Part shown: one piece after another, positions 41,673 through 51,438 of the stretch
Layout of the letters: each line of letters starts with the position of its first letter
How positions within the stretch are numbered: the first letter of the stretch is position 1
Source of the DNA: Spirosoma sordidisoli
GTDB taxonomy: Bacteria > Bacteroidota > Bacteroidia > Cytophagales > Spirosomataceae
DNA length: 64,000 nt
NCBI RefSeq assembly: GCF_004138325.1
Contig: NZ_SBLB01000001.1
Coordinates: 975,855-1,039,854 of the forward strand
Direction of reading: 5' to 3'
Position numbers and translations under genes: made by a program
The notes under the pieces: model-generated
Told to the model about the DNA's origin: nothing
The model's database searches: none
What the model saw: only the letters and a program-made list of their open reading frames with translations

Positions 41673-42563
41673 ATGCGCATGAAGCTACTGTTACTCCTCT
41701 CCCTCTCCTCGCTCAGCCTGTTTTTCCTCGACCGGGCCGATATTGGTCTGACCCTGACCCACGCAACAACCGTCGATTCGCTGGGCGCGTGCCAGGGGGT
41801 GAGTTTTCTGAACGGCAGGGCCTATCTCTACGGCGACCGCGAAGTGGGCATGATTCGCACATATACGGTCGGGCCAAAAGCGCTTACCTACACGGGTCAG
41901 GAAATCCGGCTCACCAAAGGCGGACAGGATGTGATCAACCATCCCACCGGCATTGCGTATAATGGTTTGGGGCCAACGTTCATCGGCAACAGCATCCGGC
42001 CGGGCGACGCGTCGCAAAATCCGGAAGGCACCCGGTGGCGGGCCGTTATTTATTCGGTCAACTGGGCCGGGCTGCTCAACACCGGAACCCTGGACGGGAA
42101 CCTGCTCAACACCATCGAAGACGACGCCTGCATTCAGGGAACCCGCCCCGAATACGTGCAGTACCAGAACCGCTGGTACGTGGCTACCGCCGACTACGGT
42201 AACCGCACCAACGAGGTACGCCTGTACGATCCGGCCCGGCTGGCCACGGCAAAAAAAACCAGCGAACCGGGTGTCGTTGTCAAAAAATTCACCTGCTCAC
42301 CCTGGGTACAGAATCTCCACTGGATACCCGCCAAAGGGGTGCTGGTCCTGATTCAGAACCAGATAGAAGGCCGCCGGTGGCGGTTTACCTTTCTCGATCT
42401 CAGCAAATCCATCGAAACGGGCCGCGAGCACGTACTCCGCACCATCGACCTCGATAAAACTGACGAGCTGGAGGGATTTGCCCTGCTCAACGACCAGACA
42501 ACCGGCCTGGCCGTCACCTCCTCGCGCACGAACAATGCGCATTTCGTAGACCTCAGCTGGTAA
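41673..42563 (+). CDS. Exported protein, probable beta-propeller, unknown function
   Basis: The 296-residue protein has a signal sequence (MRMKLLLLLSLSSLSLFF; ATG 41679 is an alternative). The mature part has repeating four-strand patterns (GVSFLNGRAYLYGDREVGMI, EYVQYQNRWYVATADYG, LHWIPAKGVLVLIQNQIEG, GFALLNDQTTGLAVTSSRT) typical of a propeller. Two Cys (CQGVSF and CIQGTR) may form a disulfide. No Asp-box or catalytic set is clear. It precedes susC by 78 bp on the same strand and may belong to that utilisation locus. Confidence 0.65.
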   Translation: MRMKLLLLLSLSSLSLFFLDRADIGLTLTHATTVDSLGACQGVSFLNGRAYLYGDREVGMIRTYTVGPKALTYTGQEIRLTKGGQDVINHPTGIAYNGLGPTFIGNSIRPGDASQNPEGTRWRAVIYSVNWAGLLNTGTLDGNLLNTIEDDACIQGTRPEYVQYQNRWYVATADYGNRTNEVRLYDPARLATAKKTSEPGVVVKKFTCSPWVQNLHWIPAKGVLVLIQNQIEGRRWRFTFLDLSKSIETGREHVLRTIDLDKTDELEGFALLNDQTTGLAVTSSRTNNAHFVDLSW

Positions 42564-42641
42564 AGCGGCCACCCTGGTAAAGCACCCAGCCCCTTCGGTC
42601 TGCGCCTTCCTGTACGAATACCAAACAGACAACCTATTGAT

Positions 42642-45600
42642 ATGAAGCAGTACTCAACCTCACGCGTTCGGCGTTGGGCTGGCGCTTTGGCGTTGACCCT
42701 CGGCACAACGGTGCTCCAGCCGGTCAGCGGCCTGCCGACCGGCTGGAGCACCAGCGAAAATCGGCTCGTTACCGTCACGGGTATCGTTACCGACGAGCAG
42801 AACCAACCCATTCCCGGCGTCAACATTGTCGATAAACAGTCGCGCAAAGGTACCGTCACCGACGCCAACGGGCGGTTTTCTATCGATGTTGCCCCCGGCG
42901 CTACCCTGGTCGTATCATCGGTTGGCTTTATGGCGCAGGAAATCGTGGTCGGCACCCAGCCGACGCTGACCATCCGCCTGAAAGAAGACGTCAACCAGCT
43001 GGCCGAAGTGGTGGCGGTGGGTTACCAGACCCTGCGGAAAAGCGACGTAACCGGAGCCATTGCCAACGTGAAAGCCCGCGAGCTGAACCTGGCGGCTCCT
43101 ACCCTTGGTCAGGCCCTGGTTGGCAAACTAGCTGGCGTTCAGGTGGCTCAGGTGAGCGGAGCGCCTTACGTCGGTACGAAGATCCGGGTGCGGGGTATCG
43201 GCTCGATCAACGCCAGCTCCGACCCACTCTATGTCATCGACGGGTTTCCGGCCGGGAACGACGTGTTCATCAACCCGAACGACATCGAGAGTATCGACAT
43301 CCTGAAGGATGCCGCTTCGGCCGCTATTTACGGGTCGCGGGCCTCGGGGGGCGTGGTGCTCATCACGACCAAACGCGGCAAAGACGGCAAGGGAAAGCTC
43401 GACTACGAATACCAGTTCGGCATCAATCAGCTGGCCAAAAAGGTGAAGCTGCTGAACTCGACCCAGTTTGTCGACCTGCTCATCGACGCCCGCAACAATA
43501 CCTACCGCGACCTGATGCAGAACGCCGGGAAGCCCTTCACCAACGCCAACTTCTCGGACCCCAACGCCACCCGGATTGCCAACGTAGGGAACGCCGGCTC
43601 GGTCAGCATCCCGACCGAATTTTACGATTTTGCCAGCCAGCGGGCCATCGCCCCGAAGTACGACACCGACTGGCAGGATGCGCTCTACCGCAACGCCCCC
43701 CTCAACCGGCATAACGTTCAGTTTTCGGGCGGGGCCAACAACCTCCGCTACCTGCTCAGCGCGGGCTACCAGGATCAGCAGGGGATCATCGTGGCCACGA
43801 AGCAGCAACGGGTAAACCTGCGCGCCAACATCGACGCCGACCTGAGCGCGAAACTCAAGGTAGGGGCCAGCTTCTTTGTTACCTCAACCAACAACCGCGA
43901 AGTGCAGGAAGGCCGGTTCAACCAGGGCCCGATCCTGGGCGCGCTGATTTTTCCGCCTATTTTCCGGGCCTACGACGACAACGGCCGACTGATCAAGAAC
44001 GAAGCCGCGTCGCAGCAGCCGACCTTTGGGTTCCAGACCATCGAAAACCCGGTAGCACTGGCGCAGGAGACCAACATCACCCGCAAAGGGCTGCGCGGCA
44101 CCTACAATGGAACCGCCAGCTACGAGATCATTCCGGGGCTCATCGCCAGGGCAAATCTGGGCCTGCAGACCTTCAACGAAAAGTACGAATACTACCTGCC
44201 CACCAGCCTCAGTAACGGCAACAACCCGCCCTACTCGCCCCAGGCCATTGCGGCCGCCCGCGCCACCGCCCAGACCACCACGACGCAGAACGTGCTGGGC
44301 GAGTTTACGGCCAGCTACAGCCGTCAGTTCGGACTGCACAACCTGAACCTGCTGGGTGGCTATACGGCCCAGCGGATTACCGGCGACCGCATCAGCGTGT
44401 CGGCGCAGGGGTTTCAGAATGACCGCGTTCAGGAAATTACGGGACGGGGTGCCGACCCGACCAACTTTTTCCTGAATACCGGTGGCAGCGAACTCGCCAC
44501 GGGTAAGTTTGAAGAAACGCTGCTGTCGTACCTGGCCCGGGCCACCTACAGCTTCGATGAGCGCTACTTCCTGACGGCGGCTTTCCGTACCGACGGCTCG
44601 TCGCGCTTCGGGCCGCTCAACCGCTGGGGTAGTTTTCCATCCCTGTCGGCGGGCTGGACCGTGTCCAACGAGCCGTTTTACCGCGACTGGCTGGGGGCGG
44701 CTTCCAGCCTGAAACTGCGGGCCAGCTGGGGCCTGACCGGTAACTACAACATCGGAAACTACAGCTTCCTGCAAACGATGGCCAACCCGGGTGGGGTTGT
44801 CTTCGGCACCAACACCATCAACACTGCCTACTGGGCCGGGGCCATCCGGGATCAGGCGCTGGGCTGGGAAACTACGTCGCAGTTCAATGCGGGGCTGGAT
44901 CTCGGCCTGCTCAACAACCGGCTCCTGATTATTGCCAACGGCTACCTCAGCTACTCGTATGACCTGCTGTTCAACCAGCCGATCTCGGCCGTTTCGGGCA
45001 CATCGTCGATCCTGACCAACCTCCGCGACTCGCGCATCCGCAACCGGGGAATTGAACTCCAGATTGATGGCCGGGTTGTTTCGACGCAGGATGTCAAAGT
45101 CAACCTGAGCGGCAATATTGCCACCAACCAGAACCGGGTGCTGGACATGGGCGGCTCGAACGCCATTTTCTCGGTCGGTGCCGAACGGCAGTACATCACC
45201 CACACCACGCAGGAAGGTCAGCCGGTCGGTATGTTCTACGGCTTCAAGGTGGTCGGTATGGTACGGGAAAACGACATGGAAGCCATTGCGCAGGATAACG
45301 CCAACTACAACCCCGCTACCCAGAGTTTTGCTCCCGGCTACGTTCGGAAAGGCCCCGCCCGCTCTACGGCATCGAGCAACCCGCTGCGGCCCGGCGACCT
45401 GATTTTTGAGGATGTTGACGGCAACGGCGTAGTTAACGATGCCGACAAACGGGTCATTGGCAGTCCTTATCCCAAATTCACCTACGGTCTGTCGGCTACC
45501 GCCAGCTACAAAGCGCTCGACTTCAACGCATCGTTCAACGGCTCGCAAGGCAACCAGGTGCTCGACGGGCAGGACTACTACGTCTTCAACATGGAAGCAT

Positions 45601-45980
45601 CGGGCAACCAGTATGCCGTTGTCGACGAACGCTACCGCTCCGAAGCACAGCCGGGCAACGGGCAGGTATACCGGGCCGCCCGCGGTGGTACGCAGAGCAA
45701 CAGCACCCGCCTGTCTACCTTCTACCTGCAAAACGGGTCGTATTTCCGCTGCACCAACCTGACCATTGGCTATAACCTGCCCGCGTCGCTCCTGAGTCGG
45801 GTGAAAGTGGGTGGCCTTCGGGTCTACGCCAATGTGAACAACGCCTTCACCATCACCAAATACAAAGGCTACAACCCCGAAGTCGATTATAACGCCGGCG
45901 TCAACCTGACCCCGGGCGTCGACTATGGCATGTACCCGCTGGCCCGGGGCTACAACATCGGCGCCCGCATCTCTTTCTAG
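42642..45980 (+). CDS. susC: SusC/RagA-family TonB-linked outer-membrane protein
   Basis: The 1112-residue nutrient transporter has a signal region (about 1-33), a CarboxypepD_reg domain (about 43-125, TVTGIVTDEQNQPIPGVNIV), the plug with SDVTGAI, LYVIDGFPAG and ILKDAASAAIYGSRAS (about 140-240), and a large barrel ending IGARISF. The DVTGA and DAASAAIYG words are the SusC signature. It works with the SusD-type lipoprotein at 46088, forming a pedal-bin transporter. The substrate is unknown: no glycoside hydrolase or peptidase gene adjoins the pair. An inverted repeat lies in the 107-bp gap before susD. Confidence 0.95.
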   Translation: MKQYSTSRVRRWAGALALTLGTTVLQPVSGLPTGWSTSENRLVTVTGIVTDEQNQPIPGVNIVDKQSRKGTVTDANGRFSIDVAPGATLVVSSVGFMAQEIVVGTQPTLTIRLKEDVNQLAEVVAVGYQTLRKSDVTGAIANVKARELNLAAPTLGQALVGKLAGVQVAQVSGAPYVGTKIRVRGIGSINASSDPLYVIDGFPAGNDVFINPNDIESIDILKDAASAAIYGSRASGGVVLITTKRGKDGKGKLDYEYQFGINQLAKKVKLLNSTQFVDLLIDARNNTYRDLMQNAGKPFTNANFSDPNATRIANVGNAGSVSIPTEFYDFASQRAIAPKYDTDWQDALYRNAPLNRHNVQFSGGANNLRYLLSAGYQDQQGIIVATKQQRVNLRANIDADLSAKLKVGASFFVTSTNNREVQEGRFNQGPILGALIFPPIFRAYDDNGRLIKNEAASQQPTFGFQTIENPVALAQETNITRKGLRGTYNGTASYEIIPGLIARANLGLQTFNEKYEYYLPTSLSNGNNPPYSPQAIAAARATAQTTTTQNVLGEFTASYSRQFGLHNLNLLGGYTAQRITGDRISVSAQGFQNDRVQEITGRGADPTNFFLNTGGSELATGKFEETLLSYLARATYSFDERYFLTAAFRTDGSSRFGPLNRWGSFPSLSAGWTVSNEPFYRDWLGAASSLKLRASWGLTGNYNIGNYSFLQTMANPGGVVFGTNTINTAYWAGAIRDQALGWETTSQFNAGLDLGLLNNRLLIIANGYLSYSYDLLFNQPISAVSGTSSILTNLRDSRIRNRGIELQIDGRVVSTQDVKVNLSGNIATNQNRVLDMGGSNAIFSVGAERQYITHTTQEGQPVGMFYGFKVVGMVRENDMEAIAQDNANYNPATQSFAPGYVRKGPARSTASSNPLRPGDLIFEDVDGNGVVNDADKRVIGSPYPKFTYGLSATASYKALDFNASFNGSQGNQVLDGQDYYVFNMEASGNQYAVVDERYRSEAQPGNGQVYRAARGGTQSNSTRLSTFYLQNGSYFRCTNLTIGYNLPASLLSRVKVGGLRVYANVNNAFTITKYKGYNPEVDYNAGVNLTPGVDYGMYPLARGYNIGARISF

Positions 45981-45998
45981 GCATAAACTAATGAACAG

Positions 45999-46070
45999 GG
46001 CCTGATGAATGCTGAACCGACCTCCTCAGGCGGTCCCCGCGCGGGGAAGCCGTCCGGCATTCATCAGGCC
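45999..46070. repeat. Cruciform-like inverted repeat between susC and susD
   Basis: A perfect 14-bp inverted repeat (GGCCTGATGAATGC / GCATTCATCAGGCC, arms 45999-46012 and 46057-46070) encloses an inner palindrome CCCCGCGCGGGG (46035-46046). There is no T-run. The arm shares the word GCATTCAT with the palindromic array at 36.4 kb. It could be an mRNA hairpin that stabilises the upstream susC transcript or sets the susC/susD ratio. Confidence 0.6.
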
Positions 46071-46087
46071 TACAAAATCAGTCAATC

Positions 46088-47620
46088 ATGAACCCAACAT
46101 ACGTACGAATCCTACTCCTGAGCGCTACGCTGTCGATGGCCTCCTGCGGACAGGAATTTCTGGTCAAAACCGACCCCAATGCCATTGCCGCTGCCGACTT
46201 TTACCAGAGCGAAAACGATGCGCTGCTGGGGCTCAACGGCGCGTATCAGGCCCTGCGCAACAACAATGGTCTGGCTGAAGGCAGCGGTCTCTTCAATGAG
46301 CAACGCTCCGACAATACCGGCACGAACGATAACCAGTCGAACGCGGGCGAGCCGTTTCAGTTCAACGACTTCTCAATCCTGCCGAGCAACACCTACCTGA
46401 AAAGTCACTGGCTGGCGCTGTATCAGATCGTAACCCGGGCCAACCAGGTGCTGGCTGGTACAGAAACGCTGACCTTCAGCAACCCGCAGACGAAAGCGCA
46501 GTATCAGGCCGAAGCCCGCTTTATTCGGGCGCTGGCTTATTTTCACCTCGTCCGGAAATGGGGCGATGTGCCGCTGGTAACCCAACCGCTCAACTCCGCA
46601 GAAGCCGTTCGGACCAATACCTTCCGCGAGAAGAAAGAGAAAGTCTACGAGCAGATTGTGGCCGATCTGACCGAGGTTATCAACAGCCCACTGCCCGACA
46701 TACAGCCAGCCGCTCAGAAAGGTCGGGTCTCGAAAGTGGCGGGAAATGCGCTGCTGGGGCAGGTCTACCTGACCATGGCCACCACGCTCGACCAGGCCAA
46801 CCGGGCGGCTAACCTCAACCAGGCCAAGACCTACCTGACCAACGCCTACACCAAACGAACCTTCGGCACGCTGAAAGACATTCCCTATGCCGACGTGTTC
46901 GATGTGGCGAAAAAGACCACGAATCCCGAAGCCATTTTCCAGATCGTGTACCGGCAGGGCGACGTCAACTTCTCGTCCGGCATTGCGGCCAGCAACCAGG
47001 CCCAGGGCGAAACCATCAACTCGCTACGGACCACCACGGGCGTTGGCGGCAACGTAAAGCCCGATCTGGTGAAAGACTATGAGGAAGGAGATCTTCGCAA
47101 AGAGTACTCGATCAAATACGCCAATGCGGCCAACGTCCGGGATTATTTTATCACCAAGTTTCGCGACCCGAGCCCGGCAGCCGGTACCAACGGCTGGGGC
47201 GGAAACGACTGGCTGCTGATCCGGTATGCCGACGTGATCCTGATGCTGGCGGAGGTAAACCTGTACCTGGGCGACGAAGCTGCGGCCATCGGGTTTCTGG
47301 ATCAGGTACGCGAGCGGGCCAAACTACCGCTGTACAATGTAGCCAGAGCCAACCCGACCTACAGCGCCCGATACCCGACCCTCCGACAGGCTATCCTGCA
47401 CGAACGACGCGTGGAGCTGGCGTTTGAAAATCACCGCTGGTTCGATCTGCAGCGGTTCTTCAGCCCGGCCGAGCTGGTAGCCTACTTCCAGGCGAAGCCA
47501 CAGGCCGATTACGGAGCCGCCCGCGTCTCGAATTTCGGCCCCAAGGACTACTATTACCCCATCCCGTTCGATGAGGTCAAGCTCAACCCCGAGCGCATGT
47601 ACCAGAACCCGGGGTACTGA
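46088..47620 (+). CDS. susD: SusD/RagB-family nutrient-binding lipoprotein
   Basis: The 510-residue outer-membrane lipoprotein has its lipobox Cys in LSMASCGQEF (about residue 19). SusD family words follow: DALLGLNGAYQALR near the N-terminus, QAEARFIRALAYFHLVRKWGDVPLV (TPR-like helices, about 137-165), LIRYADVILMLAEV and ILHERRVELAFENHRWFDLQR near the C-terminus. It caps the SusC barrel and binds the imported ligand. It is probably co-transcribed with susC. Confidence 0.95.
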   Translation: MNPTYVRILLLSATLSMASCGQEFLVKTDPNAIAAADFYQSENDALLGLNGAYQALRNNNGLAEGSGLFNEQRSDNTGTNDNQSNAGEPFQFNDFSILPSNTYLKSHWLALYQIVTRANQVLAGTETLTFSNPQTKAQYQAEARFIRALAYFHLVRKWGDVPLVTQPLNSAEAVRTNTFREKKEKVYEQIVADLTEVINSPLPDIQPAAQKGRVSKVAGNALLGQVYLTMATTLDQANRAANLNQAKTYLTNAYTKRTFGTLKDIPYADVFDVAKKTTNPEAIFQIVYRQGDVNFSSGIAASNQAQGETINSLRTTTGVGGNVKPDLVKDYEEGDLRKEYSIKYANAANVRDYFITKFRDPSPAAGTNGWGGNDWLLIRYADVILMLAEVNLYLGDEAAAIGFLDQVRERAKLPLYNVARANPTYSARYPTLRQAILHERRVELAFENHRWFDLQRFFSPAELVAYFQAKPQADYGAARVSNFGPKDYYYPIPFDEVKLNPERMYQNPGY

Positions 47621-47689
47621 TCTGGCGCGTATCTGCTGACGAAGGGCGTCAGACCAAACGCGCAGGAACCTGATTAGCAGGAAAATCGC

Positions 47690-47753
47690 AGCCCCGGTAA
47701 GGGCGATATGTACAGGCATTGATTCGCTTATACATGTCGCTCCTGCCGGGGCT
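47690..47753 (+). terminator. Terminator-like stem after susD
   Basis: Imperfect arms of 23 nt (47690-47712 and 47731-47753) pair at about 19 positions; AGCCCCGG / CCGGGGCT is the strongest part, followed by GTTTGCC. It lies between susD and the convergent glycosyltransferase. Confidence 0.55.
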
Positions 47754-47793
47754 GTTTGCCTGTAGCCAAGAGGGGGTCCCTCATCGCCACCGG

Positions 47794-48759
47794 CTAGGCC
47801 GGTGGGTTTGATTTTAACGGTTTAGTGTTCACTTTCTCATCGACAATGAACTCCGGCCGTTTCTTGATCTCGTTGAATATACTGCCCAGGTACTCGCCCA
47901 GAATTCCGACGGTAAGCATCTGCGTGCCCCCGAAGAACATCACCACGATCAGCGTCGATGACCAGCCCTGTACCAGCCGGTCGGGCAGGAAGAAAGTCGT
48001 GTAGAGCACCCACATGGTCAGACACAGAGCTATGATGACCGAAAAAATACCGATCGATGAGGCCAGTCGCAGCGGTTTATTGCTGAAATAAAGCAGGCTC
48101 GTCCGGGCAAACTTCAGCATTTTCGAGAGCGGGTACTTGGTTTCGCCGGCAAAGCGTTCGGCCCGCTCGTAATAAATCGGCACCTGCTTGAAACCCACCC
48201 AGCTGATCAGGCCCCGAATGTATTTGTTGCGTTCTTCGAGCCGGTTGAACGCGTCGATCACCTTCCGGTCAATGAGCCGGAAGTCGCCCGTATCGACCGG
48301 CAGCGGCACTTCGGAGAGGTAGTTGATGATGCGATAAAACCATTTGGCCGTAACGCGTTTGAAGACGGTTTCGCCCTGCCGCTGTTTTCGAACGGCATAG
48401 ACTACGTTACACCCCTCGGCTTCGTACATACGCACCATATCCGGAATCAGCTCGGGCGGGTCCTGGAGATCGGCATCGATGATGATAGCCAGGTCGCCGG
48501 TGCAGTTTTCGATACCGGCCGATACCGCGGGCTGGTGCCCGAAATTGCGCGATAACGAGATGATATGCACGTGCTCATCCTGGCTGGCAAGCTCTTTCAG
48601 GATGGACAGGGTATAGTCCCGACTGCCATCGTTGACGAACAGCAGTTCGTAGGCCGAAAAGTTGGCCTGCATCACCCGGGTCAGGCGCATGTACGTTTCG
48701 CGAATGACCTGCTGTTCGTTAAAACAGGGAATAATGACAGAGATGGAATGTACATTCAT
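47794..48759 (-). CDS. GT2 glycosyltransferase with two C-terminal membrane helices (GtrB/ArnC-like)
   Basis: The 321-residue protein has an N-terminal GT2 fold (SVIIPCFNEQQVIRETYMR, the DxD-type DADLQDPPE, DTGDFRLIDRKVID) and two C-terminal membrane helices (about 230-255 and 265-290). This is the layout of enzymes that load a sugar on undecaprenyl phosphate at the inner membrane for later transfer outside. It is the last gene of a leftward envelope cluster, 41 bp after the MBOAT gene. The donor sugar is unknown. Confidence 0.88.
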   Translation of the reverse strand: MNVHSISVIIPCFNEQQVIRETYMRLTRVMQANFSAYELLFVNDGSRDYTLSILKELASQDEHVHIISLSRNFGHQPAVSAGIENCTGDLAIIIDADLQDPPELIPDMVRMYEAEGCNVVYAVRKQRQGETVFKRVTAKWFYRIINYLSEVPLPVDTGDFRLIDRKVIDAFNRLEERNKYIRGLISWVGFKQVPIYYERAERFAGETKYPLSKMLKFARTSLLYFSNKPLRLASSIGIFSVIIALCLTMWVLYTTFFLPDRLVQGWSSTLIVVMFFGGTQMLTVGILGEYLGSIFNEIKKRPEFIVDEKVNTKPLKSNPPA

Positions 48760-48800
48760 GGGCTACAGATACCGGCGCATCGCTGGTTAAAGATAACGGC

Positions 48801-50318
48801 TCAGAACTGAAAATAAATGAACTGGTTGGACGAGAACACCCCAAACAGATACGTGGCAAAGGTGATCAGCACAAACAGAATGGCAAAGCGGGCCGTATTG
48901 CGGGTAGGAATGTACAGGTAAAAATATTCCTTCAGCAGTAGGAACGCGATCAGAAACACGCTGAAACCCATTTCGGTCGCGTTCATCGGGCTACCCACCG
49001 GCTGATCGAACGAGAGGGTGGCAATGCGCTGCAGAATCAGGAATGCATCGCCAACGGTACGGGCCCGGAAGAATACCCAGGTGAGCATGATCAGCACGAA
49101 GGTAAACAGCACGTTGCCCACCACCCGCAGGGGCGAAACGGGGGCTTCGAGCCGCTCGACCGTCGATGCTTTCGGCGCGAAACCCAGCCTTTCCAGCACC
49201 CGGTCGCGCAGCACCGCCAGCACCTGATACAACCCGTTGAGACCGCCCCAGATCACGTAGGTCCAGTTGGGTCCGTGCCAGAGGCCGCTGGCCAGAAACA
49301 CGATCAGCATGTTGATGTACTGCCGCACCTTACCCTTCCGGTTACCGCCGAGCGGAATGTAGAGGTAATCACGGAACCAAGTCGAGAGCGAGATGTGCCA
49401 CCGACGCCAGAACTCCGACACCGACTGGGCGATGTAGGGCGTACGGAAATTTTCCATAAGCGTGAAGCCCATCACCCGGGCGGCTCCGATGGCCATGTCC
49501 GAATAACCCGAGAAATCGCAGTATATCTGGAAGGTAAAGAAGAACGTGGCCACCAGCAGCGTCAGGCCGTTATGCTGCCCCGGGTCGTTGAAGCCGTAGT
49601 CGGTCATCATGACCAGCCGGTCGGCAATGACCACTTTCTTGAACAGGCCGAATGCCATCTGCATCAGGCCCGCTTTTACGTTCTCGGCGTCGAAGGGAAA
49701 GGTTTTATGAAACTGCCACAACACGTTCTGCGGACGCTCGATCGGGCCAGCTACCAGCTGCGGGTAGAACATGACGTAGAGCGAGTAGATGCCGAAGTGC
49801 CGCTCGGCTTTCTGGTTGCCCCGGTATACCTCGATGGTATAGCTCATGGCCTGAAACGTATGGAACGACAGCCCAACCGGCAAAATGCTCTTGTTGTCTT
49901 TGAACGACGAGACACCGCTCTCGCCGAACAGGTGCAGCACCCCCACGAACAGTCGGTTCCCAATGGCCATCACTTTCTGCGCCACCCCCGGCATGCTGAG
50001 CTGATCGAACAGCAGCGACAGGTTTTCGGTGAAAAAGCCGAGGTACTTGAAAAACGCCAGAATACCCAGGTTCGAAATCAGCGAGATGATCAGCAGCCAG
50101 CGTTTGGCCGGGCCGGTGGTCTTCTCGATCCAGATGCCGGCTATGTAGTCGATAATGATGGTCAGCAGCAGAATCAGGATGTACTGCGGCTTCAGCACCA
50201 TGTAAAAGTAGCAGCTGGCTACCAGCAGTAACATCCACCGCCCCTGCCATTTCAAGCCAAAGTAGCTGAGCGTGACAACAATAAAGAACAGTAAAAACTG
50301 GACGGAGTTAAATAGCAT
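48801..50318 (-). CDS. MBOAT-family O-acyltransferase
   Basis: The 505-residue polytopic membrane protein has about ten hydrophobic helices, the conserved motif SGLWHGPNWTYVIWGGLNG with the catalytic His (about residue 352), and FRDYLYIPLGGNRKG before it, as in AlgI/DltB-type acyltransferases that move acetyl groups across the membrane onto polysaccharides. The usual partner with an SGNH/AlgJ-type domain is not next to it. It sits between two GT2 genes, pointing to O-acetylation of a cell-envelope glycan or lipid. Confidence 0.93.
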   Translation of the reverse strand: MLFNSVQFLLFFIVVTLSYFGLKWQGRWMLLLVASCYFYMVLKPQYILILLLTIIIDYIAGIWIEKTTGPAKRWLLIISLISNLGILAFFKYLGFFTENLSLLFDQLSMPGVAQKVMAIGNRLFVGVLHLFGESGVSSFKDNKSILPVGLSFHTFQAMSYTIEVYRGNQKAERHFGIYSLYVMFYPQLVAGPIERPQNVLWQFHKTFPFDAENVKAGLMQMAFGLFKKVVIADRLVMMTDYGFNDPGQHNGLTLLVATFFFTFQIYCDFSGYSDMAIGAARVMGFTLMENFRTPYIAQSVSEFWRRWHISLSTWFRDYLYIPLGGNRKGKVRQYINMLIVFLASGLWHGPNWTYVIWGGLNGLYQVLAVLRDRVLERLGFAPKASTVERLEAPVSPLRVVGNVLFTFVLIMLTWVFFRARTVGDAFLILQRIATLSFDQPVGSPMNATEMGFSVFLIAFLLLKEYFYLYIPTRNTARFAILFVLITFATYLFGVFSSNQFIYFQF

Positions 50319-50427
50319 TGGTTTGGTGGTATCCGGTACTTTTTAGTCGGTTTTCAGTAATCGGTTTCGGGTAGCCGACGCCGGTTGCAGCAACGGGCCG
50401 ACAGTCGAAAACGAAAAATCGAATACC

Positions 50428-51396
50428 TCAATAAACTTCCTCGACCCGCTCAACAAAATCGCCGAATTGCCGGGCCGGGATAAATTGCGGCTGGGTTCGG
50501 TACGAGAGCACGATGAACACCAGCAACAGCGAAATCAGAAAAGCCTGTAAAATCACGATCAGGAACGACGACACCAGATAGCTGGTCCAGCCCGGCACCG
50601 ACGTGTTGGTAAAGAACTTCAGGGCCAATACCACCCCGATACCCAGACTGGCGGCCCCGGCCATAATGACGCAGAACAGCGCCAGCCGGACGGCCGTAGT
50701 ATCCATCAGGACCGACACCGCACTCAGGCCATGCAGCACGAGCGAAACAAAGTTCATCTTCGACTCACCCGCCAGCCGGCGCCCCCGCTCCAGCGGTACG
50801 GCCGTATAGGGTAGCCGCGACCGGATTACCCCACCGGGGTAGTTGTTCCAGATTTCGGACACATGAGCCAGCTTCCGCAGCTGTCTGGCCGGTATCAGGC
50901 TGAAATTGCCGAAGGTAATGACCTTACCGGTCAGGATTCGGAAAACGGTCTTGTACACTTCATAAAACACCCGAAAAACGAGCCCCTCGTGCCGTTTGGA
51001 GCGGTGGGCAAACACGACCCGGCCCGGATGGGCGGCACCGGTCTGCACCAGCGTTGGAATATCTTCGGGCCGGTCTTCTCCGTCGGAGTCCATCACGATA
51101 GCCGGGTACTGATCGGGCAGCGAGGCCAGGTGCGACAGGCCCAGCGCTATGGCTTTCTGGTGGCCGACGTTCCGGTACAACCGCAGCACCGACAGCGACT
51201 GACCGATGCCCTGCGGCAGGGTTTCGTAGTTCGTGGCCGAGCAGTCGTCGACGATCAGGAACGCCAGTCGGCTCACCAGCGCCGGATCGACAACCGCCCG
51301 GATGCGCTCGAGCAACAGGCTCAGGGCCTGCCAGTCGTTGAACAGCGGGATGACGATATTGATACGATCGGGAAGCTCACTGGATTGGGTAGTCAT
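50428..51396 (-). CDS. GT2 glycosyltransferase with C-terminal membrane helices
   Basis: The 322-residue protein has a GT2 fold (INIVIPLFNDWQALSLLLER, DSDGEDRPEDIP in place of the usual DADLQDPPE) and two membrane helices (about 230-255 and 270-300). Like the gene at 47794 it fits polyprenyl-phosphate sugar transferases, but it is only distantly similar, so the cluster has two non-redundant enzymes. It starts 42 bp after the upstream polytopic gene. Confidence 0.88.
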   Translation of the reverse strand: MTTQSSELPDRINIVIPLFNDWQALSLLLERIRAVVDPALVSRLAFLIVDDCSATNYETLPQGIGQSLSVLRLYRNVGHQKAIALGLSHLASLPDQYPAIVMDSDGEDRPEDIPTLVQTGAAHPGRVVFAHRSKRHEGLVFRVFYEVYKTVFRILTGKVITFGNFSLIPARQLRKLAHVSEIWNNYPGGVIRSRLPYTAVPLERGRRLAGESKMNFVSLVLHGLSAVSVLMDTTAVRLALFCVIMAGAASLGIGVVLALKFFTNTSVPGWTSYLVSSFLIVILQAFLISLLLVFIVLSYRTQPQFIPARQFGDFVERVEEVY

Positions 51397-51438
51397 GAAT
51401 GATGGCAGCTAAATGGCGAATGGCACGCAGGCGGTTGC

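Noticed and set aside
43884..45731. 615-codon open frame antisense to susC
   Set aside because: susC is unmistakable on the plus strand; the antisense product has no recognisable fold and arises from high GC.
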